Below, in pieces: positions 43,534 through 52,674 of a stretch of DNA of 64,000 nucleotides (the first letter of the stretch is position 1; every line of letters starts with the position of its first letter). Source of the stretch: Clostridium uliginosum (GTDB taxonomy: Bacteria; Bacillota; Clostridia; Clostridiales; Clostridiaceae). Under the pieces are notes generated by a model. It worked only from the letters and a program-made list of their open reading frames with translations. It did no database searches and was not told the DNA's origin. Both the position numbers and the translations under genes were made by a program. The stretch is from positions 62,001 to 126,000 of the forward strand of contig NZ_FOMG01000006.1 in the NCBI RefSeq assembly GCF_900112485.1, in the 5' to 3' direction.

Positions 43534-43693
43534 TAAGGCACATTTAAAAAGTAACAATTTGGTATGCTAGTCTATTTTGTATAATACTAAGTCGGCATAT
43601 TCACCTAATAGTCCACTATTAGGTGAATATGCCTTTTTGTCTGATGCACCAATATATATCGCATCGTTGACTTGATATTTTTTTTATGGCCTA
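43534..43693. repeat. Palindromic element, family A, full length, 18-bp perfect central hairpin
   Basis: Left end TAAGGCACATTTAAAAAGTA, right end TGATATTTTTTTTATGGCCT then AA. The centre is GGCATATTCACCTAATAG (43594-43611), loop TCCA, perfectly complementary to 43616-43633. Arm sequence differs from other copies while pairing is perfect. Confidence 0.88.
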
Positions 43694-43737
43694 AAATTAA
43701 ATAAATAAAAATATAATGATTTAATGGGAAAATAATA

Positions 43738-43806
43738 TAAGGTATCTAAAAAAATAACAGTCCAATATGTGACGTATTGACTAATTATTTTTTGAAGATG
43801 CCTTTT
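43738..43806. repeat. Short palindromic element (AAGGTATCT ends)
   Basis: TAAGGTATCTAAAAAAATAA then CAGTCCAATATG; right end GACTAATTATTTTTTGAAGA then TGCC. Interior almost absent. Confidence 0.65.
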
Positions 43807-43933
43807 TTAGAAAATAAAGTTGTTTTTGTTATATTTAAAAATATATTAATACTAAAAATTCATGAATTAATTTAGATATTCAATCATAAATTACAATGAA
43901 GGAATTTATCTAATATATACCATCTATCGTAAT

Positions 43934-44092
43934 TAAGGCACATGAAAGAAAATAATAGACCAAAGATGTGCCGTATATTTTTCATCAGAGAAGGAGATAA
44001 GTTTTGATAATATTAGACTATTAGCAGAACTTACTGACGCAGTATGGTGGGAAATATACAAGCATACTGGTACTTTTTTGAATGTGCCTAAG
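43934..44092. repeat. Palindromic element, family A, full length, reverse orientation
   Basis: TAAGGCACATGAAAGAAAAT then AATAGACC; right end ACTTTTTTGAATGTGCCTAA. Contains the reverse complements of the shared blocks GACGCAGTATG and AGAGAAGGAG. It is the third repeat in a 727-nt gene-free stretch; the remainder of that stretch holds nothing I can identify. Confidence 0.85.
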
Positions 44093-44210
44093 GTTGATAG
44101 AAAAGCTTATATATAAAAGATGAAGTCCTATAATCTTCATGTGGAAAAATTAATGTTAATAAGTAAGTTATTCATATGTAGCTAAGAATCACTGTATGTA
44201 GGGGGAAGAT

Positions 44211-44489
44211 ATGGAGCATAAGTTTCAACGAGGAAGAGAAAAAATATTTGATAAATTAGATTTCCCAACGGATGTTGTTTTAGATTTACCAAAGATAATT
44301 GTTACTGGAAATAGAGAAATAACAATTGAAAATCACAGAGGTATTATAGCTTTTGAAAATAGCATGATTAAAATAAATTCTAGAATTGGTTCAATTACAA
44401 TAATAGGGGAAGGATTTGAAATACTTTTTATTGGAGACAACACTATTGCTATAAGTGGAATATTTAAAGGTATATCTTATGAGGGGTAA
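44211..44489 (+). CDS. yqfC: Sporulation protein YqfC
   Basis: Small conserved spore-former protein, 92 aa, with no membrane segment and a beta-rich pattern. DLPKIIVTGNREITIENHRG is the family core. In Bacillus it is sigma-E dependent and precedes yqfD; here yqfD follows after 5 nt. The molecular role is unknown. A TAGGGGGAAG Shine-Dalgarno lies before the ATG. Confidence 0.88.
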   Translation: MEHKFQRGREKIFDKLDFPTDVVLDLPKIIVTGNREITIENHRGIIAFENSMIKINSRIGSITIIGEGFEILFIGDNTIAISGIFKGISYEG

Positions 44490-44494
44490 AAATA

Positions 44495-45625
44495 ATGATA
44501 TTAAATAAATTAAAATGTGGAAAAATAACAATAGAAGTGAGTAGCTTAATACCAGAAAAAATATTAAATTTACTTTGGCACAATGGAATTTGTGCCTCAA
44601 AAATAGTTAAAGTAAATATAACTACGGTAAGATTTGAAGTTCCTTTTGTATCATATAAAGATGTTGAACTATTGGTTAAAAAAGCTAATGGGAAAATGAG
44701 AGTAGTAGGTAAAAGTGGTATAATAGTGTTATTATTATCGATAAAGAGAAAGATATCTTTATGTGTTGGTGGCGGTGTATTTTTAATAATTTTATACTTA
44801 TTATCGAATTATATATGGGCTATTAATATAGAAACTAAGAATAATCTATCTCCTTTTGAAGTTAGGCAAGAACTTTCATTAGCAGGAATAAAACCTGGAA
44901 TTAAAAAATCAGATATAAATGTATATGATATAGAAAAAAAGATGGAAGATTTAAACTCTGAAGTAATGTGGGTGAGGGCTAGGATAGAAGGATCAACTTT
45001 AAGTATAGTTGTTGCAGAAAAGGTTAATCCGCCAAATACAGATAAAACATCATGCAATCAAGTAGTAGCTAAGATGGATGGAGAAGTGAAAAGAGCATTC
45101 ACATTTTCTGGAAATCCAGCCGTAGTTCCAGGAGACATAGTAAAAAAGGGGGATGTATTAATACTACCTATTCAAGGGAAAGAAGGTTTTGAAAAGGAAG
45201 TAAACCCTAGTGGTACTATTATAGCTAACACTTTTTATGAAAAGTTAATGGAGATACAAATAAGTGGAGAAAAGCTTGAAAGAACAGGTAAAAAAGATAT
45301 GGATATTTACTTAAACTTTTGGAATAGAAAAATTTACTTAAAAAAAGCTATAAATGATTTTAAATCTTATGATAAAATAGAAGAAACTGGAGGTCTGTTT
45401 AATGAAGTAATATATTTTGAAAGAACAGGACAAAATATAAACTTAAATAGAGATGATACAATTAAAGAATCTTCAGAAAAATTACAAGCATCACTACAAA
45501 AAACTTTAACTAATGATGCTAAAATAATAGAAAAGAAAATATCAGTAGAAGATATTTCAGAAGCGAAAATACGAATAAAAGTTATATTTACTGTAGAACA
45601 GGATATTGCAGAAAATATATCCTAA
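44495..45625 (+). CDS. yqfD: Sporulation protein YqfD
   Basis: Membrane-anchored sporulation protein, 376 aa. An N-terminal cytoplasmic domain, one membrane helix (about residues 89-110), then an extracytoplasmic part with WAINIETKNNLSPFEVRQEL that resembles a FtsQ/POTRA-like domain. Operon yqfC-yqfD. The stop TAA is the first part of a 29-bp repeat derivative. Function is not defined beyond a requirement in sporulation reported for the Bacillus homologue. Confidence 0.88.
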   Translation: MILNKLKCGKITIEVSSLIPEKILNLLWHNGICASKIVKVNITTVRFEVPFVSYKDVELLVKKANGKMRVVGKSGIIVLLLSIKRKISLCVGGGVFLIILYLLSNYIWAINIETKNNLSPFEVRQELSLAGIKPGIKKSDINVYDIEKKMEDLNSEVMWVRARIEGSTLSIVVAEKVNPPNTDKTSCNQVVAKMDGEVKRAFTFSGNPAVVPGDIVKKGDVLILPIQGKEGFEKEVNPSGTIIANTFYEKLMEIQISGEKLERTGKKDMDIYLNFWNRKIYLKKAINDFKSYDKIEETGGLFNEVIYFERTGQNINLNRDDTIKESSEKLQASLQKTLTNDAKIIEKKISVEDISEAKIRIKVIFTVEQDIAENIS

Positions 45626-45651
45626 GGCATACTTTTTTTATATGTCTAAGA
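45623..45651. repeat. Minimal family A derivative at the yqfD stop
   Basis: TAAGGCATACTTTTTTTATA then TGTCTAAGA. Both ends, no interior; contains the stop codon of yqfD. Confidence 0.55.
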
Positions 45652-45681
45652 CTTTAGTGTAGCGATAAGAAGGTGATTAAC

Positions 45682-47748
45682 ATGAAAATGAAAAGAGATG
45701 AAAATAAAAACATTGATAGTAGCAAAAGCAATAAGGTTCAAAATATATTACTTTTTACCATAGTTTTTCTTATAGCTTATTTTTTACTTATAACAGTTGT
45801 AGCACCAAAGCAATTTACTTTAACAGAAGGAGATATTGCTAGAGTTGATATAAAAGCGCCAAGAGATACAATAGATCAAAAAGCAACTAAAGAAAAAGAA
45901 AATGAGGCTATAGAAAAGGTAGATAAACAATATACTGCCAAAAATGAAGTAAGAATACAAGCTGAAGAAAATATTAAGGGACTTTTTGATAAGCTTTTAA
46001 ACTTAAATGCAACTACTATGTCAGAAATTGATAAGATAACAGAATTAAGAAAAATATCTGAATTTAACTTAACAGAAACTGAGTATAAGGAATTGATAAA
46101 TACTCCAAAGGAAAATTTAATTGAGTTAGAGTGGCAGGTTGTTAACATCATTGATAGAGTGTATAGCAAAAATATTGAAGAAAACAATAAAGATAATATT
46201 AATGCTGCAAAAGAGACTGTTGTTCAAGAAATTAAAGATTTAAATATAAACAATGCATTAATAGATATTTTAAAGTATGTTTCTCAATCACAGATAAAAC
46301 CCAACTTTTTTTATGATACACAAAAGACAGAAGAAATGATAAAGGAAGCTCAAAAGAATGTTTCTAAAGTAATAATTAAAAAGAATCAAATTATTGTAAA
46401 AGAAGGAGAGCCTGTTACAGAATCTCAACTTTTGATATTAAATGATTTAGGTATGTTAGATGATGGAGTATCTGGGAAGTATGTCTATGTATATTTAGCT
46501 CTTGCATTATTTTTAGCAGTAATTTTATTTTTGCAATATAACTATATATACGTAAATTATAATGATATTTTTAAAAATAAGAAAAAATTAATTCTTATTA
46601 GTTTAATAAACTTAGTATCATTAGTTTTGACAAGAACTATAGGAGCTATATCCCCTTTTCTAATTCCGTTTGCTTGTGCTCCTATGCTTTTGACTTTACT
46701 TTTAAACTATAAGATATCTCTTGTGATAAGTGTCTGTAATGTGGCTATTATAAGCGCACTAGTGGAATTTGATCCTCGAGTTATGATTCTAGCTTTAGTA
46801 AATGCAGTGCTTGGAGCAATAATATTAAAAAAGATGCAACAAAGAAATGATCTTATATATTCAACATTATATATTGCAATAGTTAGTTCAATACTTACAT
46901 TTGCTACAGGTACAATATTATCAAGTAATATAAGAGAAATATTTATAGTAAGTGCATTTTCTATAATTAGTGGATTGTTATCAGGTATTTTTGCATTAGG
47001 TATTCTACCATTTTTAGAAGGCGTTTTTGATGAAATTACAACTGTAAAATTGTTAGAATTATCTAATCCTAATAATCCATTGTTAAAAAAGTTACTAATG
47101 GAAGCACCAGGGACTTATCATCATAGTATGTTAGTTGCAAATCTTGCGGAGATGGCAGCGGAAGAAGTCGGAGCAAACCAAGTAATAGCTAGAATTGGAG
47201 CTTATTATCATGATGTAGGAAAAACAGAAAGACCATATTTCTTTGGTGAAAATCAAATAGGAGGAGAAAATCCTCATGACAAGATAAGTGCAAATTTAAG
47301 CGCCATGGTTATAATTTCTCATGTGAAAGATGGATTAGAATTAGCTAAAAAACATAATTTGCCTAAGGTAATTCAAGATATTATAATACAGCATCATGGA
47401 ACTACTTTAGTTAAGTACTTTTATTATACTATGAAAAATAATTCGGAAAATCCAGATGAAATAAATGAGGATGATTATATGTATCCAGGTCCAATTCCAA
47501 GCACTAAAGAAGCTGGAATAGTAATGCTTGCAGATGGTATTGAAGCTGCGGTTAGATCTATCAAAGATCCTAGTAGAGAGAAAATTGAGGAAATGGTAAA
47601 TAACATAATAAAGGATAAGTTGTATTCTAAGCAATTAGATAATTGTGATTTAACTTTAAGGGATATTGAAAAGATAAGAGTATGTTTTCTAAATGCTCTT
47701 AACGGTATATATCATCAAAGAATTGAGTATCCAAAAGAAAAAATATAA
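45682..47748 (+). CDS. pgpH: 7TM-HD cyclic-di-AMP phosphodiesterase PgpH
   Basis: Membrane receptor-phosphodiesterase hydrolysing c-di-AMP. ATG 45682 after GAAGGTG gives 688 aa. One N-terminal helix, a long extracellular 7TMR-HDED domain (about 60-260), seven membrane helices, then the cytoplasmic HD domain with HHSMLVANLAEMAAEE, YYHDVGKTERP and IQHHGTTL as metal ligands. Lies between yqfD and ybeY as in Bacillus (yqfF). Confidence 0.94.
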   Translation: MKMKRDENKNIDSSKSNKVQNILLFTIVFLIAYFLLITVVAPKQFTLTEGDIARVDIKAPRDTIDQKATKEKENEAIEKVDKQYTAKNEVRIQAEENIKGLFDKLLNLNATTMSEIDKITELRKISEFNLTETEYKELINTPKENLIELEWQVVNIIDRVYSKNIEENNKDNINAAKETVVQEIKDLNINNALIDILKYVSQSQIKPNFFYDTQKTEEMIKEAQKNVSKVIIKKNQIIVKEGEPVTESQLLILNDLGMLDDGVSGKYVYVYLALALFLAVILFLQYNYIYVNYNDIFKNKKKLILISLINLVSLVLTRTIGAISPFLIPFACAPMLLTLLLNYKISLVISVCNVAIISALVEFDPRVMILALVNAVLGAIILKKMQQRNDLIYSTLYIAIVSSILTFATGTILSSNIREIFIVSAFSIISGLLSGIFALGILPFLEGVFDEITTVKLLELSNPNNPLLKKLLMEAPGTYHHSMLVANLAEMAAEEVGANQVIARIGAYYHDVGKTERPYFFGENQIGGENPHDKISANLSAMVIISHVKDGLELAKKHNLPKVIQDIIIQHHGTTLVKYFYYTMKNNSENPDEINEDDYMYPGPIPSTKEAGIVMLADGIEAAVRSIKDPSREKIEEMVNNIIKDKLYSKQLDNCDLTLRDIEKIRVCFLNALNGIYHQRIEYPKEKI

Positions 47749-47798
47749 TATTCAGATAAAAATAAATGGGTGATAAGTTAAACAAAGGAGTAGGATAT

Positions 47799-48302
47799 AT
47801 GATTTATGTTGACAATAGACAAGAAAAAATAGAATTAAGCGATAAGTTTGTTGAATATTTAAAAAATGTAATAAATTTTTCGTTGAAAGAAGAAGGAGTT
47901 AATGTGCCATGTGAGGTTTCATTACTATTTGTTGATAATGATGAAATTAAAGAAATAAATAATGAAACGAGAAATATAGATAGAGAAACTGATGTGTTAT
48001 CATTTCCTATGTTAGAATATCCAAATAAAAAAATATTTAAGGAAATTTACATGGAAAATGACTTTTCTCCAAGTGATTTTGACGGGGATGAATTAGTTAT
48101 AGGGGATATAGTATTATCTTTAGAAAAAGCACTAGAACAAAGCAAAGAATTTAATCATTCTTATGAAAGAGAAGCAGCATATTTAGTGATGCATTCAGTA
48201 TTGCACCTTTTAGGATATGATCATATGGAAGAAGAAGAAAAGAATATTATGAGAAGAAGAGAAGAGGAACTTTTAAATGCACTTGATATAAGGAGAGAAT
48301 AA
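47799..48302 (+). CDS. ybeY: rRNA maturation RNase YbeY
   Basis: Metal-dependent endoribonuclease for 16S rRNA 3' maturation and ribosome quality control. The ATG at 47799, after AAAGGAG, gives 167 aa, the family length; the open frame from 47766 is rejected because it includes the Shine-Dalgarno. Zinc ligands are in [11 protein letters not shown]. Operon with pgpH, dgkA and era is conserved in Firmicutes. Confidence 0.95.
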   Translation: MIYVDNRQEKIELSDKFVEYLKNVINFSLKEEGVNVPCEVSLLFVDNDEIKEINNETRNIDRETDVLSFPMLEYPNKKIFKEIYMENDFSPSDFDGDELVIGDIVLSLEKALEQSKEFNHSYEREAAYLVMHSVLHLLGYDHMEEEEKNIMRRREEELLNALDIRRE

Positions 48303-48321
48303 AAAAGCAGGTGAAGGCAAG

Positions 48322-49023
48322 ATGAAGTTTAAGAAAGTATTAGATAGCTTTAATAATGCTATAAATGGGATAATAGAGACTGTTAGAACAGAAAGAAATA
48401 TGAAGATACATTTAATAGCTACACTATTTGTATTAGTTGCTTGCTTTTGTTTTGATATAACTAAGTATGAATTTTTAATTTTAGCTATTACGATTACGAT
48501 GGTGATTGGAGCTGAAATAGTTAATACAGCAATAGAGGCTATTATAGATTTAACTACTAATTATTATCATCCTTTGGCTAAAGTAGCTAAAAATGCAGCA
48601 GCGGGAGCTGTTTTAGTTATGGCTATAAATGCAGTAGTTGTTGGATACATAATATTTTGGGATAAATTATCGTACCTTTCTTATAGTTTACTTAATAAAG
48701 TTAAACATTCACAGCCATATACGATTTTTATTGTGTTAGTAATAGTGTGTATTGCAACAATAATAGTAAAGGCCATATTTGGAGAAGGAACACCATTAAA
48801 AGGTGGAATGCCAAGTGGGCATAGTGCATTAGCATTTTCAATTGCAACAGCAATAGCTTTAATTACGGAAGAACCTACATGTATAATGTTAAGTTATTTA
48901 ATGGCTTTTATTACAGCACAAAGTAGAGTGGACTCAGAAGTACATACTATAATGGAAGTTGTAGTTGGAGCAATTTTTGGGATTCTGTTAACTATGTTTA
49001 TATTTGTGGTTTTTAGGATATAA
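48322..49023 (+). CDS. dgkA: Fusion of diacylglycerol/undecaprenol kinase (DgkA) and PAP2 phosphatase domain
   Basis: 233 aa. The N-terminal half is a three-helix DgkA-type lipid kinase with the signature GAEIVNTAIEAIIDL (about 63-77). The C-terminal half is a PAP2 lipid phosphatase with GMPSGHS (162-168) and SRVDSEVH (201-208). The expected KX6RP motif reads K150..T157-P158 and the final Asp of SRX5HX3D is Glu211, so phosphatase activity may be altered. The fusion could cycle undecaprenol phosphorylation. The stop TAA begins a repeat; cdd is absent before era. Confidence 0.9.
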   Translation: MKFKKVLDSFNNAINGIIETVRTERNMKIHLIATLFVLVACFCFDITKYEFLILAITITMVIGAEIVNTAIEAIIDLTTNYYHPLAKVAKNAAAGAVLVMAINAVVVGYIIFWDKLSYLSYSLLNKVKHSQPYTIFIVLVIVCIATIIVKAIFGEGTPLKGGMPSGHSALAFSIATAIALITEEPTCIMLSYLMAFITAQSRVDSEVHTIMEVVVGAIFGILLTMFIFVVFRI

Positions 49024-49091
49024 GGCACATTCAAAAAATAATTAGTAGATATACGTTGCCTATTGGACTGTTATTTTTTCTAAGATGCCTA
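49021..49091. repeat. Short palindromic element at the dgkA stop
   Basis: TAAGGCACATTCAAAAAATA at left; right end TTGGACTGTTATTTTTTCTA then AGATGCCTAA. The dgkA TAA is inside the left end. Confidence 0.7.
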
Positions 49092-49092
49092 A

Positions 49093-49335
49093 TTTATAAT
49101 TTAGGCTATGTTTTAATATAGTGTTGATATTGTTACATTTTTGTTCAGTGGGCATTAGAATTGGACTTTTAGAATTCTTAATGAGTATTGTCACATTAGT
49201 TGCTTGTCCGAAGCTTGTCTTTGGAGCAAGCTGGAATGGGACTATACTCATTTAGATGTTCTTAAGTTTAATTCTTTAGCCCACTGAACAATATGTAACA
49301 ATATCAACACGGTTTTAAAACATAGCCATAATTTA
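49093..49335. repeat. Large imperfect hairpin element (~240 bp)
   Basis: Outer arms GGCTATGTTTTAA (from 49104) and TTTTAAAACATAGCC (to 49327) pair. Next come GTGTTGATATTGTTACAT and ATGTAACAATATCAACAC, then TTGTTCAGTGGGC and GCCCACTGAACAA. Inner parts pair with mismatches (AATGAGTAT/ATACTCATT), down to an apical GCTTGTCC/GGAGCAAGC. There is no credible ORF. The same end occurs inside the composite repeat at 14343. Confidence 0.85.
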
Positions 49336-49444
49336 AAATGTACAATTAATGATGCTTGCCAATAGTATACATAGCAGGATAAATAGAGTATACTTTTTTA
49401 TATAAACTATATGCTATTAATAAATACTCATAAATAAAAAATGA

Positions 49445-49477
49445 AGTCTAATCTTATTTATAAATAAAGTTTAGACT
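49445..49477 (+). promoter_or_regulatory. 33-bp near-perfect palindrome just before the era ribosome-binding site
   Basis: AGTCTAATCTTATTTAT with ATAAATAAAGTTTAGACT: 33 bp with one mismatched pair, ending 4 nt before GAAGGAGG. It could be a protein-binding site or an mRNA hairpin affecting era translation. Confidence 0.5.
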
Positions 49478-49492
49478 ACAGAAGGAGGCAAA

Positions 49493-50380
49493 ATGTTTAA
49501 ATCAGGATTTGTTACAATTGTTGGTAGACCAAATGTAGGAAAGTCGACTTTATTAAACTATATAATGGGAGAGAAATTATCAATAGTTTCAAGCAAACCC
49601 CAAACAACTAGAAATAATATTCAAACAATATTAACAGGAGAAAATTATCAAATAGTATTTGTAGATACTCCAGGAATACACAAACCTAAACATAAACTAG
49701 GTGAATATATGGTGAATGCTGCTAAGGACTCTACAAAAGATGTTGATTTAGTATTATTTTTAACTAATCCAGACACAGAGATTGGAAAAGGAGATAAGTT
49801 TATATTGGAGTCTTTAAAAGATAAAAAATGTCCAGTATATCTTGTTTTAAATAAGATTGATGAAAGCTCACAAGATAGAGTTGCAAAAAGTTTAGAGATG
49901 TATTCAAAGGAATATGATTTTAAAGAAATAATTCCTATATCAGCTATAAAGGGTAAAAATGTTGATGCTTTAATTGACCTAATGAAAGAATCAATGCCAG
50001 AAGGTCCTAAGTATTATCCAGATGATATGATAACAGATGTTCCAGAAAAGTTTGTTGTATCAGAAATAGTTAGGGAAAAAGCTTTAAGAACTTTACGTGA
50101 TGAAGTACCACACGGAATAGCTGTTGATATAATTCAAATGAAGCAAAATCAAATAGGAACTTATCATATAGAAGTAGATTTGATTTGTGAAAAAGATTCT
50201 CATAAAGGAATAATAATAGGCAAGAATGGTCAAACACTTAAAAGAATTGGAGAAAGTTCAAGATATGAACTAGAAAGATTTTTAAAAGCTAGAGTTAATA
50301 TAAAGATATGGGTTAAGGTTAGAAAAGAATGGAGAGATAATCAGAACTTACTAAAGGAATTAGGATATAAGAAAAAATAA
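49493..50380 (+). CDS. era: GTPase Era
   Basis: Essential GTPase binding 16S rRNA during 30S assembly. 295 aa: G1 GRPNVGKST (about 12-20), G3 [10 protein letters not shown]4 NKID, then a KH domain with [23 protein letters not shown] Shine-Dalgarno lies before the ATG, preceded by a palindrome. The order ybeY-dgkA-era-recO is conserved, although a 470-nt insertion of repeats separates dgkA and era. Confidence 0.97.
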   Translation: MFKSGFVTIVGRPNVGKSTLLNYIMGEKLSIVSSKPQTTRNNIQTILTGENYQIVFVDTPGIHKPKHKLGEYMVNAAKDSTKDVDLVLFLTNPDTEIGKGDKFILESLKDKKCPVYLVLNKIDESSQDRVAKSLEMYSKEYDFKEIIPISAIKGKNVDALIDLMKESMPEGPKYYPDDMITDVPEKFVVSEIVREKALRTLRDEVPHGIAVDIIQMKQNQIGTYHIEVDLICEKDSHKGIIIGKNGQTLKRIGESSRYELERFLKARVNIKIWVKVRKEWRDNQNLLKELGYKKK

Positions 50381-50410
50381 TTTAGGCATTTAAAAGTAAA
50401 TATGTCTTAG
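50381..50410. repeat. Minimal family A derivative between era and recO
   Basis: TTTAGGCATTTAAAAGTAAA then TATGTCTTAGG. Its right edge merges with the AGGAG Shine-Dalgarno of recO. Confidence 0.55.
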
Positions 50411-50422
50411 GAGATGATCTTT

Positions 50423-51163
50423 CTGGCACTTTTTGAAAGTAAAGCTGTGATTATAAAGTCACAAGACTTCAAGGAAAATGATAAATTAGTTTGGCTTTAT
50501 ACAGAAGAGTTAGGTAAGATTACTGCTATAGCTAAGGGGGCAAAGAAAAGTAGAAGTAAATTTCTATCAATAACTTTGCCTTTATGCTATGGAGAGTATA
50601 TGTTGTATAAAGGAAGAAATTTGTATACGATTCAAGAAGGGAAAATTATAAATTCTTTTCAAGGATTATTGGATAATCTAGATAAACTTACTTACTCATC
50701 TTATTTATGTGAGCTAATAGATATTTGCTCACCTGATGATGAAAAAAATAAACAACTTTTTATAGAATTAGTTATGACACTTTATCTTTTAGATACAAAT
50801 GCTTTAGATTATGAATTATTAATAAGAGCTTTTGAATTAAAAGTTTTAAAAAATACAGGATATACTTTAGAGTTAAATAATTGTAGTATATGTAAAAAAA
50901 AGATAGAATCATCAAACTATATAAGTTTATCTAATTATGGAGGAGTATGTGAGGAATGTCCAAAGGAATATGGATTATATATTTCAAAGGCTGCTTATAA
51001 TTCTCTAAGATTTCTATTAAATATGAAAGTAGATAAAATATATCGATTAAACTTAACAAATCAAATAAAAAGTGAAATAGAAAAGGTAACAAATATTTTA
51101 ATTTCAAATAATTATTCTAAGAAACCAAAGAGTTTAGAAATGTTAAAATTCATTAAGGAGTGA
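50423..51163 (+). CDS. recO: DNA repair protein RecO
   Basis: Loads RecA on gapped DNA with RecR/RecF. OB-fold N-terminus (SKAVIIKSQDFKENDKLVWL, GKITAIAKGAKK) and a C-terminal zinc site CSICKKK..CEEC. The ATG at 50414 lies 0 nt from AGGAG and would add MIF; a CTG at 50423, 9 nt after the Shine-Dalgarno, matches the usual start (MALFESKAVII). I therefore call a CTG start, 246 aa. If wrong, the start is ATG 50414 (249 aa). Confidence 0.88.
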   Translation: MALFESKAVIIKSQDFKENDKLVWLYTEELGKITAIAKGAKKSRSKFLSITLPLCYGEYMLYKGRNLYTIQEGKIINSFQGLLDNLDKLTYSSYLCELIDICSPDDEKNKQLFIELVMTLYLLDTNALDYELLIRAFELKVLKNTGYTLELNNCSICKKKIESSNYISLSNYGGVCEECPKEYGLYISKAAYNSLRFLLNMKVDKIYRLNLTNQIKSEIEKVTNILISNNYSKKPKSLEMLKFIKE

Positions 51164-51169
51164 TTATAA

Positions 51170-51793
51170 ATGGAACAAGTAACATTAGAAAAAGTTGATA
51201 TGGTAATAGAAAGAACAGGTGTTAGTTATGCAAAAGCAAAACATGCACTAGAAGTTTGTGATGGAGATGTATTAGAAGCTTTAATATATATAGAAGAATT
51301 AAATATAGAAGATGAAGATATAAATTATAATATCTATGATGATGAAGAAAGTTGTAATAGATCTTTATCAATAGAGGAATTAAAGAATTGGATTAAAGAT
51401 TTAATTCAAAAAGGAAATATAACTAGAATAAAAATTAAAAAAGATGATACAGAATTAATTGATATTCCAGTAAATGCAGGCATTGCAGCTAGTGTTATTG
51501 CAGTTATGATTCCACCAGTATTAGCAGCTGCTGTTATTGCAGCGATAGCCACTAAAATTACAATAGAGATTACTAAAAAAGATGGTTCGGTTGAAGTGGT
51601 AAACAAATATGTATCAAAAGTTTCAAATGATGTTAAGGATAAGGCAACAGATATTGCTGAAAAAATGAAAAATAAAGTAAATGAAGTTAAGGCTAAGGCT
51701 AAATCACATAAAGGTGAAGAAAAACAAAAAGTTTATACTGGAGATGACACTGTTTATAGTTATACAGTAAAATTTGATGATGACGATAAATAA
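51170..51793 (+). CDS. DUF4342 domain protein with UBA/EF-Ts N-like start
   Basis: 207 aa of unknown function. Residues about 1-45 (TGVSYAKAKHALEVCDGDVLEA) resemble the UBA-like helical fold of EF-Ts and NAC. A DUF4342 core follows with a hydrophobic membrane stretch (IPPVLAAAVIAAIATK, about 110-125), then a lysine-rich helical tail. It starts 6 nt after recO. Widespread in clostridia; role unknown. Confidence 0.75.
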   Translation: MEQVTLEKVDMVIERTGVSYAKAKHALEVCDGDVLEALIYIEELNIEDEDINYNIYDDEESCNRSLSIEELKNWIKDLIQKGNITRIKIKKDDTELIDIPVNAGIAASVIAVMIPPVLAAAVIAAIATKITIEITKKDGSVEVVNKYVSKVSNDVKDKATDIAEKMKNKVNEVKAKAKSHKGEEKQKVYTGDDTVYSYTVKFDDDDK

Positions 51794-51959
51794 AGATGCA
51801 TAAGCTAGGAAGCAAAATATTTAAGAAAAATAATAAAACAAGGAATATTTTCGAAATTGCCTAATTTTTCAGAAAATTAAGTATACTTATCGAAGAATTA
51901 CATGATATAATTAAGTTGTGATTAGATAATTCTTGTATTTCATAGAAAGAGGGATAATC

Positions 51960-52598
51960 TTGAAGTTATCAGATAGACAAGAAGAAATAATTAGGTTAGT
52001 TAAAGAGCAGCAACCAATAACAAGTGAAGCTTTGGCTGAAAAGCTAGGAGTTACAAGGGCTGCGATTAGAGCAGATTTATCAATTCTTACAATGATAGGA
52101 ATTTTAGATGCTAGGCCTAAGGTTGGATATATATATTCAGGGAAATCATCCAATAGCTTTGTTTATGAGTATATAAGCAAGATTAAAGTATATGAAATAA
52201 TGTCTAAACCTATTACAGTAAAAGAAGAAACAATGGTATATGATGCAATTATTTTCTTATTTCTTAATGATGTAGGAACACTGTTTGTGGAAAATGAGGG
52301 AGTTTTGACTGGAGCGGTTTCAAGAAAAGATTTTCTTAAAATTGCAATAGGGGGAACTGATATTCATAAGGTTCCAGTAGGAGTGATAATGACTCGTATG
52401 CCAAATATAATTTGTGCAAATAAAAATGATAATGCATATAATTTAGCTAAAAAAATTATTGAACATGAAATAGATAGCATTCCAATTGTTGAATCGTTAG
52501 AAAAATTAGACGATAAAGAACAATTTAAGATAATTGGTAAAGTTTCAAAAACTAACATAACAAAATTATTTGTTAAACTAGGTGGTCAAGAGGGTTAA
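51960..52598 (+). CDS. ccpN: CcpN-like transcriptional regulator with CBS domains
   Basis: Helix-turn-helix plus tandem CBS protein related to CcpN, the repressor of gluconeogenesis genes in Bacillus. HTH ITSEALAEKLGVTRAAIRADLS (about 20-41); CBS pair follows, with IMSKPITVKEETMVYDA. TTG 51960 after AGAGGG gives 212 aa; the open frame from 51933 contains the Shine-Dalgarno. It directly precedes ppdK, which it probably regulates together with pyruvate-PEP flux. Confidence 0.87.
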   Translation: MKLSDRQEEIIRLVKEQQPITSEALAEKLGVTRAAIRADLSILTMIGILDARPKVGYIYSGKSSNSFVYEYISKIKVYEIMSKPITVKEETMVYDAIIFLFLNDVGTLFVENEGVLTGAVSRKDFLKIAIGGTDIHKVPVGVIMTRMPNIICANKNDNAYNLAKKIIEHEIDSIPIVESLEKLDDKEQFKIIGKVSKTNITKLFVKLGGQEG

Positions 52599-52674
52599 TT
52601 ACTTAACATGGGTAGCTACGAGACTTTTAGTTTCGATAGTAAATATAATTGAGAATGAACGGGGGAATATTGAG

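Noticed and set aside
43534..44092. CRISPR array
   Set aside because: Several repeats occur in this gap, but they are about 160 bp, palindromic, in both orientations and unevenly spaced; there are no short direct repeats with unique spacers and no cas genes.
49060..49251. 63-aa minus-strand ORF across the large hairpin
   Set aside because: Falls on one arm of the inverted repeat, so its codons are dictated by the palindrome; no ribosome-binding site.
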